Source: Candidatus Onthomonas avicola
GTDB lineage: Bacteria; Bacillota; Clostridia; Oscillospirales; Oscillospiraceae
DNA length: 38,645 nt
Assembly: GCA_018710845.1 (NCBI GenBank)
Contig: DVJB01000063.1
Coordinates: forward strand, 1-38,645
Direction: 5' to 3'
Shown: piece after piece, positions 31,849 through 38,645 of the stretch
Layout of the letters: each line of letters starts with the position of its first letter
Numbering within the stretch: position 1 is the stretch's first letter
Made by a program: the position numbers and the translations under genes
The notes under the pieces: generated by a model
The model's input: the letters and a program-made list of their open reading frames with translations, nothing else
What the model was told of the DNA's origin: nothing
Database searches by the model: none

Positions 31849-33065
31849 CAAAGCACCCCTTTTCTTGCTTCGTATAAATTCATCAGCTTCTGTGTGTACT
31901 GTTCAATCGTATCAAATGAAACATCCCGGCAGTTATGCGCATAGGTGTCGGTCAGCGCCCTGTCATTCCAGAGTTTTTCAATTTTGGCTTTGAGCTGCGC
32001 GGCATTGCCGCTCTCAAAGAGTTCTCCGGTCCGTCCGTCTTCTATCAGCTCCGGGATGCCGCCGATATCGGCGCCCAGGACAGCCGTCCCGTAGATCTGG
32101 CTCTCCATCACAGAAAACGGGCAGTTCTCATAGCACTCCGACGGGCAGATCGAAAAGCGCGCTTCCCGAATCAGCTTCTCCAGAGCTTCTCCGCTCTGAA
32201 AGCCTGCATTCCAAATATTGGCGATCGCATCCAACTCACCCTCCAGCGGGCCGGTACCGGCAAAGACAAATTGTACGGCCGGAAGCTCTTTGCATACCTG
32301 AAGCAGGGTTTCCACTCCCTTTTCCCTGGAAAATCTTCCAAAATACAGCACATAATCCTTTTTGACGGTGTTCCTCCACTCCACTTGGTCTATAAAATTG
32401 TGCATCACCACTGTCTTCGCCGCAAGCAGCGGATTGCTGTCCAGCTTTGTCTTCAAAAACGCGGAGCAGCAGATGATCGTGTCAATATAGCGGTAAACCC
32501 TGTTCCACCGCCAGAAATACGCCTCCGCCGCCCCGACGGCGCTCTTGGCAAGGCTTCCGTGAATGCACTTTCCCCTTGCGCAGTTCCAAAAGCTGCCGCC
32601 GAAGCACTTCTCGCAGTTCTCATCCGTGTTCGGGTTGCGGCACATATGATTGGGACATACCAGCTGAGGATCATGCGCCGTATAGATCACGCGGCACCGG
32701 TGGCGCGCCTGTTCCCTCCACCGATGGATTTCCAGGATAATGGCGGGCGTGAGCTGGTAGTTAAAATTGTTGAGATGACACACGTCCGGCTGAAAATCCT
32801 CCAACACCAGTCGGATCTTTCTCCTCGCCTCGGCGGAGTAAATTGTCTTGACCGGGTAGGTCAGCTTGGACCGCTTGGAACCGCTATGGAAATCCATCGG
32901 GGAGGTATAGGCGTTTACCGCATTCCCCACGCAGCGTGCCGCGCTCTCCATGCCGAAGTACTGGACCTCGTGGCCCACCGACTCCAGATAGGCCCCGAGC
33001 TTGAGCATATAGGTCTCGCTGCCGCCCTTGGGATAGAGAAATTTATTGACCAACAAAATCCGCAT
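31848..33065 (-). CDS. Family 4 glycosyltransferase
   Basis: A 405-residue GT-B retaining glycosyltransferase. It begins MRILLVNKFLYPKGGSETYM, the glycine-rich acceptor loop typical of GT4. The C-terminal donor domain holds YFGRFSREKGVETLL and the EX7E-like segment CPSECYENCPFSVMES. There is a cysteine-rich patch (about residues 145-170, CxxH and CEKCF) as seen in some GT4 members with a zinc-like insert. Ribosome binding site AAGGAGCG precedes the start, which overlaps the upstream glycosyltransferase by 23 bp. The sugar is not predictable. Confidence 0.9.
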   Translation of the reverse strand: MRILLVNKFLYPKGGSETYMLKLGAYLESVGHEVQYFGMESAARCVGNAVNAYTSPMDFHSGSKRSKLTYPVKTIYSAEARRKIRLVLEDFQPDVCHLNNFNYQLTPAIILEIHRWREQARHRCRVIYTAHDPQLVCPNHMCRNPNTDENCEKCFGGSFWNCARGKCIHGSLAKSAVGAAEAYFWRWNRVYRYIDTIICCSAFLKTKLDSNPLLAAKTVVMHNFIDQVEWRNTVKKDYVLYFGRFSREKGVETLLQVCKELPAVQFVFAGTGPLEGELDAIANIWNAGFQSGEALEKLIREARFSICPSECYENCPFSVMESQIYGTAVLGADIGGIPELIEDGRTGELFESGNAAQLKAKIEKLWNDRALTDTYAHNCRDVSFDTIEQYTQKLMNLYEARKGVL

Positions 33066-34206
33066 AGCGCTCCTTCTCCCGGTACACCCTCAGCGTTCGC
33101 TCCACAATCTTGTCCCAGTCGTACCTCTCACAAATGAAATCGGCGCTTCCGCCGGCGTAGTGCTCCACCATCTCCGGCCTCTCGCAGAGCATCTGCAGCT
33201 TCTGCGCCAATTGCGCGCTGTCCCCCCGCCGGAAGGTAACCGCTCGGTCTCCCGTCAGATCTGTGCACTCGGAGATATCGCTGACCAGGCAGCAGTTCCC
33301 GTAGCTCATGGCCTCCAGCAGCCCCAACGGCATCCCTTCCAGGTCGCTGGGCAGGCAATAGAGGTAGCTGTTGCTGTATAACTCCTCCAGCATCTGTCCC
33401 TGCACAAATCCGGTAAAGAGAATCCGGCTGTCATCTGCCGCAAGCTGTTTCAGCTCCTGAAAGAATCCGTCTGCATCTGAGTTTCCGCCCGCGATGACCA
33501 GTCTTTTCTCCGTGCGTACCTCTTTGAACGCTTCAATGAGATACTTTACTCCCTTCTCAGGCACCAGCCGTCCCAGGTAAAGAATATAGGAGCCCTTTTT
33601 CAGCCCGAATCGTTCGGCAATCAGGCAGGCCGCCCTCCGCCGCGGGCGGCTGACGCCGTTGGGAATCAGCACGGTGTCCCGGCCATAACGGTCCTGAAAA
33701 TACCGCTGCGCGTCCTTGGACAGGACGATGATCTCATCGGCAAATCGAACCGCGCTCTTTTCGCCCAGCATAATATAGGCGCTGGCCAGCTTTCCCCATT
33801 TTGCACGCCGGTGATCCAGGCCATGAATGGTCACAACGACCCTCTTCCCGGCCAGCTTGGGCAGCCAGCACATCAGCGCGGGTCCCTCCGCGTGGAAGTG
33901 GACGACATCATACGCTCCAAAGGCCGCGCCGAGCGCCCCGGTCACGCTGGCCGACATCGCCGCCAGCCCGCGGCCGTTGATCGTCGGAACGCTTTTTAAG
34001 CGGACGCCCTTATACTCCTTGGCGCGCGGCACATCAAATTCCTTTCCCGCGGCGTGGTGGCCGCCGCGGTTATAGCAGGTCACGCTGTGTCCCAGCGCGG
34101 CCATCCGCGTGGCAAGCTCCTCTACAACCACTTCGACCCCGCCCTCGCGGCCCGGAATCCGCTTATGGCCCAGCATGGCAATTTTCAATTTCCCGCCGTT
34201 CCCCAT
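33043..34206 (-). CDS. Family 4 glycosyltransferase
   Basis: A 387-residue GT-B enzyme starting MGNGGKLKIAMLGHKRIPGR, followed by EGGVEVVVEELA, close to the rhamnosyl/galactosyl-type GT4 group that adds the second sugar after a WcaJ-like primer. The donor domain has YLGRLVPEKGVKYLI and LPSDLEGMPLGLLEAM. Start 34206 is chosen because GGAG lies just upstream; an upstream ATG at 34242 would overlap the priming transferase and has no ribosome binding site. Together with the priming enzyme it probably builds the first disaccharide on undecaprenyl phosphate. Confidence 0.9.
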   Translation of the reverse strand: MGNGGKLKIAMLGHKRIPGREGGVEVVVEELATRMAALGHSVTCYNRGGHHAAGKEFDVPRAKEYKGVRLKSVPTINGRGLAAMSASVTGALGAAFGAYDVVHFHAEGPALMCWLPKLAGKRVVVTIHGLDHRRAKWGKLASAYIMLGEKSAVRFADEIIVLSKDAQRYFQDRYGRDTVLIPNGVSRPRRRAACLIAERFGLKKGSYILYLGRLVPEKGVKYLIEAFKEVRTEKRLVIAGGNSDADGFFQELKQLAADDSRILFTGFVQGQMLEELYSNSYLYCLPSDLEGMPLGLLEAMSYGNCCLVSDISECTDLTGDRAVTFRRGDSAQLAQKLQMLCERPEMVEHYAGGSADFICERYDWDKIVERTLRVYREKERYADFVGQ

Positions 34207-34225
34207 ACGCTGTCTCCGCTTTGCA

Positions 34226-34909
34226 TCATTCACCATAGCCATGGACTACCGCGCCGATGGTCATAAAAATAATCTTCCAATCCACCCAAAAGCTGCGCTC
34301 CCGAATATATCGGATATCCAGTTCCACCCACTTGTCAAAAGACAGTTCATTGCGATGCGGCTGAATCTGCCAGTAACAGGTGAGCCCGGGTGTGACGCTC
34401 AGCCGCTGACGCTGATAGCTGTTATACTCGGCGACCTCTCTGGGCAGGGCCGGCCTGGGCCCCACAATGCTCATATCGCCCTTGAGGACGTTCACCAGCT
34501 GCGGCAGCTCGTCGATGCCGGTCCTTCTGAGAAACCTCCCAATGCGCGTAATGCGCGGATCGTCCCTTATCTTAAAAACAGGACCGTCCATCTCATTTTG
34601 ATCCAGCAGCTCTGCAAGCTTGGCGCCCGCGTCGATACACATGGTCCGAAACTTGTACATCCGGAATGCTTTTCCATTTTTCCCGCAGCGAATCTGCGAA
34701 TAGATTGGGCTGCCATGTGGGTCATCTATGTAAATAATCAGCGCCAGCAGCAGCAAAGCAGGCGCCAACACAGCCAGCGCAAGCAGCGAAAGCAGAATAT
34801 CCTGTCCTCTGCGCAGCAGCCAGTAGCCTCTGTGTACGCGCCCTCTCCCCTGTCTATCCAGTCTCACGGCCACTCCCTCATCACCAGCAAGAGACTCCGC
34901 CCTTTTCAC
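34226..34909 (-). CDS. Undecaprenyl-phosphate sugar phosphotransferase (priming enzyme)
   Basis: A 227-residue monotopic phosphoglycosyl transferase that moves a sugar-1-phosphate onto undecaprenyl phosphate and starts the repeat unit. One hydrophobic re-entrant helix (about residues 36-62) precedes the catalytic core with [44 protein letters not shown] and the C-terminal GLTCYWQI. It is the short form without the extra N-terminal membrane domain. The start codon is GTG (34907-34909) with GGGGGAGAG upstream. It is the first gene after the operon promoter at 34996-35024. Usual substrates in the family are UDP-glucose or UDP-galactose. Confidence 0.93.
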   Translation of the reverse strand: MKRAESLAGDEGVAVRLDRQGRGRVHRGYWLLRRGQDILLSLLALAVLAPALLLLALIIYIDDPHGSPIYSQIRCGKNGKAFRMYKFRTMCIDAGAKLAELLDQNEMDGPVFKIRDDPRITRIGRFLRRTGIDELPQLVNVLKGDMSIVGPRPALPREVAEYNSYQRQRLSVTPGLTCYWQIQPHRNELSFDKWVELDIRYIRERSFWVDWKIIFMTIGAVVHGYGE

Positions 34910-34995
34910 TCTCTCTCCCCCGCCGTCTGCCGGGACATTCCGCCGCTAGAGCGCGCTCCGCCCGGTTCTGTCCCTCTATTTCTTTACATATGTTA

Positions 34996-35024
34996 ATTCT
35001 AGCATATCCATACCGCTTACACAA
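34996..35024 (-). promoter_or_regulatory. Main promoter of the polysaccharide operon
   Basis: Minus strand TTGTGT (35019-35024), a 17-bp spacer and TAGAAT (34996-35001), about 85 bp before the GTG start of the priming transferase. Spacing and match are good, and it lies just past the flippase terminator. Confidence 0.65.
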
Positions 35025-35171
35025 GAGCCGCGTTCTAATGCGATCCACTCTCGCCTGCTAGACAGTATGAGCGGCGGCGCGGCATCATGTCTCACAAATG
35101 CAGGCGGGTATCGAAACCGTCTGCTTTCCCGCGCGCGTGCGCGTCGCTTCTTCGGCACACAGCCGTATTGG

Positions 35172-35228
35172 AAAAAAGGGAAAGAGCTTGCCGTCCGTTT
35201 TTCACAGACTGCAAGCCCTTTCCCTTTT
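35172..35228 (-). terminator. Terminator after the flippase gene
   Basis: Long stem: 35172-35191 pairs with 35211-35228, with one two-base internal mismatch. On the minus strand it is followed by six T. It lies about 60 bp past the flippase stop and cuts the flippase transcript from the rest of the cluster, at least in part. Confidence 0.8.
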
Positions 35229-35288
35229 GGCTGCTTCTCTTTGTCTTCAACTTCCAGCGCCGTCTTCCGCACGGGAGACAGCTCTGCG

Positions 35289-36755
35289 TCAGTGGCGTCT
35301 TACAAATCTCGTCCGCAACGCCTTTAATATCTGGCCGAGAAATTCGCGCATGAGAGGTTCTCTCAGGGCGATCAATAATGCGGCGTATCCCCCAAAAAAC
35401 AGGCAGGCAGAGGCCAGCAACGTCAAGAAGTTCCCGGCCCCAAGCGGAATCATCCAGACGGACGCCGCAGTTCCCACCAGCAGGGCCAGCAAAATCTTTC
35501 CATATGAAATCTCACGAAACACCCCGCCGGCCTCGCGGCGCAGCGCAGCATACTGTATCACAAGGACCACAAATTCTGCCGCCAGCGTGCCAATCGCCGC
35601 ACCCGCGGACGCCATTTTCGGAATCAGAATCAGGTTCAGAATCCAGTCGGTCACCGCGCCCGCAATCTCTGAGTATAGAACAATCCTCTCCTTCCCCAGC
35701 GGCACCAGGATCTGCATGCCCAAGACGTTGGTGATACCGATGAGCAGCAGGGTCGGCATGATGATCTGCATGGGAATTACGGCGCCCTCATACGCTGTGC
35801 CGGACAAAAAGTAAATCCCCTGCCGGGCGAACAGAATGAAGTAAAGCGTGAGCGGGGTCGCCGCCAGGAAGACAAAATGCAGGCTCTTTCTAATCACCCG
35901 GTAAAACTCGCCCAGCTTTCCCTGCTCAACATAGTAAGAGACTCTGGGAAGCAAAACGGTCCCCAGCGAGGTGACGACGCTCACCAAAATGCCCTTGATC
36001 TTCACCGCCGCATTATAATATCCCACATCCTCATCTGTCGCCATAAACCCGAGCATCACAGTGTCCAGATTCGTATAGACCGTGGTGGCGCAGGCCATGG
36101 CGAAGAAAACGGCCACCGCCTTCATATGCCGCATCGGATGATAGCCCCCAACGGGGTGCATATCAATATATTTATGCGCGTTGAGCAAATTCATAACGTT
36201 GGACGCGGATGCTGCAAAAATGGTGATCCCGCCATAAATGACATAGTCACTCTGCTCATGGATCAGGAAAAACATCCCGATCAGCGACACCAATTTGAAG
36301 ATAACAGATCGTATTGTAATATAGGAGTATTCTTCCAGCGCTTTATAGAGCCACTCCATGCCAATCGCGTTTAGCAAAATGGAAAGGCTGACAATCACAT
36401 AGAGCGTCCGCTCCTCCCACAGCCGGGGGACAAAGAGCAGGCAGAGAAACAGGCCGGCATAGGAGACCACGCTCATGACCAGGTTGATCGCCAGCAGCTC
36501 ATGCGCTGTACGGGTCAGCTCTTCCCGGTTGTCCCGCACCTTTGCGCAGGCGCAGATGCCATAGGTGGGGATGCCGAGCTGGGCAAACATATTAAAATAA
36601 GAGATCAGGGAGGTGGCAAACGATACCCTTCCTGTCCCTGCGGGGAGCAAAATACGGGAAATATACGGAAACGTGATCAGGGGGAAAAGCACGGAGGACA
36701 TCGTCAAAATAATATTCATCACGAAATTCATCGTTATAGAGTGATTTCGACGCAC
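35289..36755 (-). CDS. Wzx-like polysaccharide flippase
   Basis: A 488-residue membrane protein of the MOP/PST flippase family with about 14 membrane segments, moving lipid-linked repeat units across the membrane. The N-terminus MNFVMNIILTMSSVLFPLITFPYISRILLP is typical; it is recognised by that stretch and by the YYNAAVKIKG and NLILIPKMASAGAAIGT segments. Start is GTG at 36753-36755 with GGAGG 9 nt upstream; the frame is open to 36821 but that reaches the promoter. It has its own promoter and terminator, unlike the other cluster genes. Confidence 0.9.
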   Translation of the reverse strand: MRRNHSITMNFVMNIILTMSSVLFPLITFPYISRILLPAGTGRVSFATSLISYFNMFAQLGIPTYGICACAKVRDNREELTRTAHELLAINLVMSVVSYAGLFLCLLFVPRLWEERTLYVIVSLSILLNAIGMEWLYKALEEYSYITIRSVIFKLVSLIGMFFLIHEQSDYVIYGGITIFAASASNVMNLLNAHKYIDMHPVGGYHPMRHMKAVAVFFAMACATTVYTNLDTVMLGFMATDEDVGYYNAAVKIKGILVSVVTSLGTVLLPRVSYYVEQGKLGEFYRVIRKSLHFVFLAATPLTLYFILFARQGIYFLSGTAYEGAVIPMQIIMPTLLLIGITNVLGMQILVPLGKERIVLYSEIAGAVTDWILNLILIPKMASAGAAIGTLAAEFVVLVIQYAALRREAGGVFREISYGKILLALLVGTAASVWMIPLGAGNFLTLLASACLFFGGYAALLIALREPLMREFLGQILKALRTRFVRRH

Positions 36756-36824
36756 GAATGGATTCCTCCGTTTCTCAATAGCTGCAACGCTCCCGTCGAT
36801 ATAAAGCCAAAATCGTCGCACTTG

Positions 36825-36853
36825 ATTATGTAAGACCGCCAGAGGAAAGTCAA
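36825..36853 (-). promoter_or_regulatory. Flippase promoter
   Basis: Minus strand TTGACT (36848-36853), a 17-bp spacer and CATAAT (36825-36830), each matching the consensus at five of six positions. Transcription would start near 36818, which supports the GTG start at 36755. Confidence 0.75.
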
Positions 36854-37296
36854 GCAGAAATTGATCCGCCCCAAGACGGCTGATCCGGCCTCGCAGCCGG
36901 CAAGAGGGCGCAAGACACAGCTTTCCCCAGGGGCGCAGGCTTTTTTCCAGGCCGCTTTTGACTTGGTTCTCGCGTTTGGCCGCCCCTTTTGTGCCGCTTG
37001 CCCTTGCGGCTGGTCCCGGCAGGCAGTATAAGAGAGCGATATGACTTGCCCCTGCCCGGGGCGAAAGGAAGAGCGAGATGAAATTAGGAATCGGCGTTCA
37101 AAGGCCGGATTCTATATCTCCATACCTCTCCATAAACGCCACTAAAGCCTGATACAGCGCGGTTTTACGCAAAACCAACCAAATTATAAGTTCATATTTC
37201 TCTATGCAGCCCCACGCGGAAAAGGCGTAAAAATGGCGTAGAGAAATCGGCTAATTTGCAGAAGGAAAAGAGCACTACTACTTTGAGAAAGAACAA
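36854..37296. other. Gene-free stretch with short peptide-like frames
   Basis: No convincing gene. On the plus strand a 24-codon frame (37078-37152) has AAGGAAGAG before its ATG and a TATAAG box near 37027. On the minus strand 37098-37250 is open for 51 codons ending MERYGDIESGL but has no start with a ribosome binding site. Small inverted repeats occur near 36880-36900 (GCCGG-type). It may be a decayed gene or a long upstream region of the flippase. Confidence 0.35.
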
Positions 37297-37334
37297 AGAT
37301 GAGCACGGCCTATACAAACGGGTCGTGCTCATCT
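37297..37334. terminator. Bidirectional terminator
   Basis: A perfect 11-bp stem (37297-37307 with 37324-37334) with a 16-base loop, followed by CTTTTATAT on the plus strand. It lies just past the stop of the minus-strand gene at 37362 and probably marks the end of that transcript. Confidence 0.7.
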
Positions 37335-37361
37335 CTTTTATATGGTCAAACGGTTCTGTGC

Positions 37362-37793
37362 TTACTTGGCATCGCTATTGGTAGGATTCGGACGGAAATC
37401 TTCCTGAACGCCCTCGTTCAAATCAAAGCACATAGTTTTCGCATCAGCGACCCAGAAACCGCGAACGCGGTACCGCTTGCCCGGGACCCAATCCTCGCCC
37501 GTGGCAGCGCGGAGCGGTTCCAGCAAATTTTTGCTGGAAATCGTCACAACGCCCTTCTGTTCGCCCCGCGGCTTGGAGAACTTAAAGCCCTTCGGTTCGT
37601 TGCTCTTGCACATACGGATTGCGAACACTTTCGCCTTGGCATCCAGCAGGCACAGCACATAGGCGGGATACCCCAGATCCTCCAACACCTTCTTGGTGAA
37701 GGTGACGCCGTTCTGGTTGATGTACATATCCGGGTAAGCGTTGATGTTGGAGTCAATCGTTTCAAAATTCAGAGAAGAAAAATCAAAATTCAT
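37362..37793 (-). CDS. Hypothetical protein next to serine recombinase
   Basis: A 143-residue soluble protein beginning MNFDFSSLNFETIDSNINAY; no family recognised. It has no signal peptide or membrane segment, is mixed alpha/beta by appearance, and carries many Lys and Asn. The start at 37793 has AAAGGAT upstream; the longer frame to 37838 overlaps the recombinase end. It lies 13 bp downstream of the serine recombinase on the same strand, so the two are probably co-transcribed, and it may be an accessory protein of the integrative element. Function is unknown. Confidence 0.7.
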   Translation of the reverse strand: MNFDFSSLNFETIDSNINAYPDMYINQNGVTFTKKVLEDLGYPAYVLCLLDAKAKVFAIRMCKSNEPKGFKFSKPRGEQKGVVTISSKNLLEPLRAATGEDWVPGKRYRVRGFWVADAKTMCFDLNEGVQEDFRPNPTNSDAK

Positions 37794-37806
37794 TGGTAAA
37801 ATCCTT

Positions 37807-38645
37807 TCATTTCGTACTATTTTGTGTGTCATCGACAATTTTTATAAATTCCTGCCGCTCAGCAGGAGACCACCGGGAATCCAGAATCAAGTACCCTTTG
37901 AACAGGCCATCCTTGACGCGGTGAGCGACAAAGCGGCTGCTCAGGAAACGCAGTTTAGCCTTATGGGGCGAAGTGTGCCGCTCGGACAACAGCTTTTGCA
38001 CTTTCAGCCAATCCTCTTTTTTGATAATTGCTGTATGGTGATTTTCCTTGAAGTACATATTCAGGTCTGTGTTTTTCACAGACTTATGAGTGCGGAAATC
38101 CTTGGTGTAGGTTTTCTGCATTAAGGCATCACCACAGTATTTTTCGTTTCGGAGGATGCTGCGGACGGTACCGGCAGACCAGCTATCGTTGCCCATAGGG
38201 GATTTGATCCCCTGTTCAGTCAGTGCGGCAGCAATCTCTGACGGCGATGCTCCTTCCAGACAGCTTTCGTAGATGTACTCAATAATCCTTGCCTCGGTTG
38301 GCTCAATCACTAGACGGCCAAAGTGGTCGCGGTAAAATCCCAGTGTATTCTGCACAGAGAATTTATAAATTCCCTCGGCCATTCGCCAACGAATCCCCGC
38401 TTTGATGGCCTCGCTTTTCTGCTGGGACTCCATTTCGGCAAGTGCAGACAGAAGCACGATCAGCAGATTGTTTTTTCCGTCGCCTGTATAGGTGATATGT
38501 TCTGTCTCAAATTCCACTGATACAGGGGGATTCAGCGCGGAAAGAATATTCAGGTTATCCAGTATGTCTACAATATTCCGGCCAAAGCGGCTGATGCTCT
38601 TGGTAAGGATCAGATCGATTTTGCCGTCCACCGCATCGGCAATCA
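37807..38645 (-). CDS. Serine recombinase, partial (5' end outside window)
   Basis: The C-terminal 279 or so residues of a large serine recombinase, as used by integrative and conjugative elements. The visible part starts within the catalytic domain: DAVDGKIDLILTKSISRFGRN, then NLLIVLLSALAEMESQQKSEAI (helix E), followed by the Recombinase domain (GIYKFSVQNTLGFYRD to NEKYCGDALMQKTY). The C-terminus reads SSRFVAHRVKDGLFKGYLILD and lacks the cysteine zinc ribbon of many relatives, a form seen in some ICE recombinases. The catalytic serine is beyond the window edge. Confidence 0.9.
   Translation of the reverse strand, partial: IADAVDGKIDLILTKSISRFGRNIVDILDNLNILSALNPPVSVEFETEHITYTGDGKNNLLIVLLSALAEMESQQKSEAIKAGIRWRMAEGIYKFSVQNTLGFYRDHFGRLVIEPTEARIIEYIYESCLEGASPSEIAAALTEQGIKSPMGNDSWSAGTVRSILRNEKYCGDALMQKTYTKDFRTHKSVKNTDLNMYFKENHHTAIIKKEDWLKVQKLLSERHTSPHKAKLRFLSSRFVAHRVKDGLFKGYLILDSRWSPAERQEFIKIVDDTQNSTK

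Overview
The window looks like a chromosomal segment of a GC-rich gut-type Clostridia, most likely Oscillospiraceae. This rests on a domain-permuted GH3 beta-glucosidase, an agr-type GHKL kinase with a LytTR regulator, a type I-C CRISPR-Cas locus, Firmicutes-style polysaccharide genes (CpsB/C/D) and an ICE-type serine recombinase. The family placement is inference from gene content, not a database match.

Left flank (1-9566). On the minus strand are a truncated XRE-type repressor remnant (222-368) that keeps its promoter and ribosome binding site, a membrane-anchored GH3 beta-glucosidase (596-3559), a sensor histidine kinase (3758-5104) and a LytTR response regulator (5456-6157) broken by an in-frame TAG. 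Upstream of the GH3 gene is a perfect -10 box without a -35. Two 14-bp direct repeats offset by 21 bp abut that site, the geometry of LytTR-family operators. The two-component system therefore probably controls the glucosidase, yet its regulator is interrupted here. Next come a cytosolic-looking von Willebrand A protein (6548-7930, minus) and an ArsB/NhaD-type transporter (8204-9472, plus).

CRISPR region (9685-19250, plus). A complete type I-C operon runs cas3-cas5c-cas8c-cas7c-cas4-cas1-cas2. It is followed by a leader with its own promoter and an array of 22 repeats and 21 spacers. A strong internal Shine-Dalgarno and ATG within cas8c mark the separately translated small subunit Cas11c.

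Polysaccharide region (19369-36853). galE (plus) converges on a long minus-strand exopolysaccharide/capsule cluster. In transcription order the cluster is: Wzx flippase (own promoter and terminator); then, from a second promoter, a priming sugar-phosphate transferase, two GT4 enzymes, a radical SAM protein, a Stealth phosphotransferase, CpsB phosphatase, a Wzy-like polymerase, an acylation cassette (membrane acyltransferase, AMP-forming ligase, carrier protein, anchored alpha/beta hydrolase), CpsC, the CpsD tyrosine kinase, a membrane-anchored surface protein and a galactofuranosyltransferase-like enzyme. Genes overlap or are a few bases apart, implying one transcript. The carrier-protein acylation cassette, together with the radical SAM and Stealth genes, is the part most likely to make an unusual polymer.

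Right edge (36854-38645). A gene-free stretch and a bidirectional terminator are followed by a small protein of unknown function and the 3' part of a serine recombinase running off the window. This is probably the end of an integrative element.
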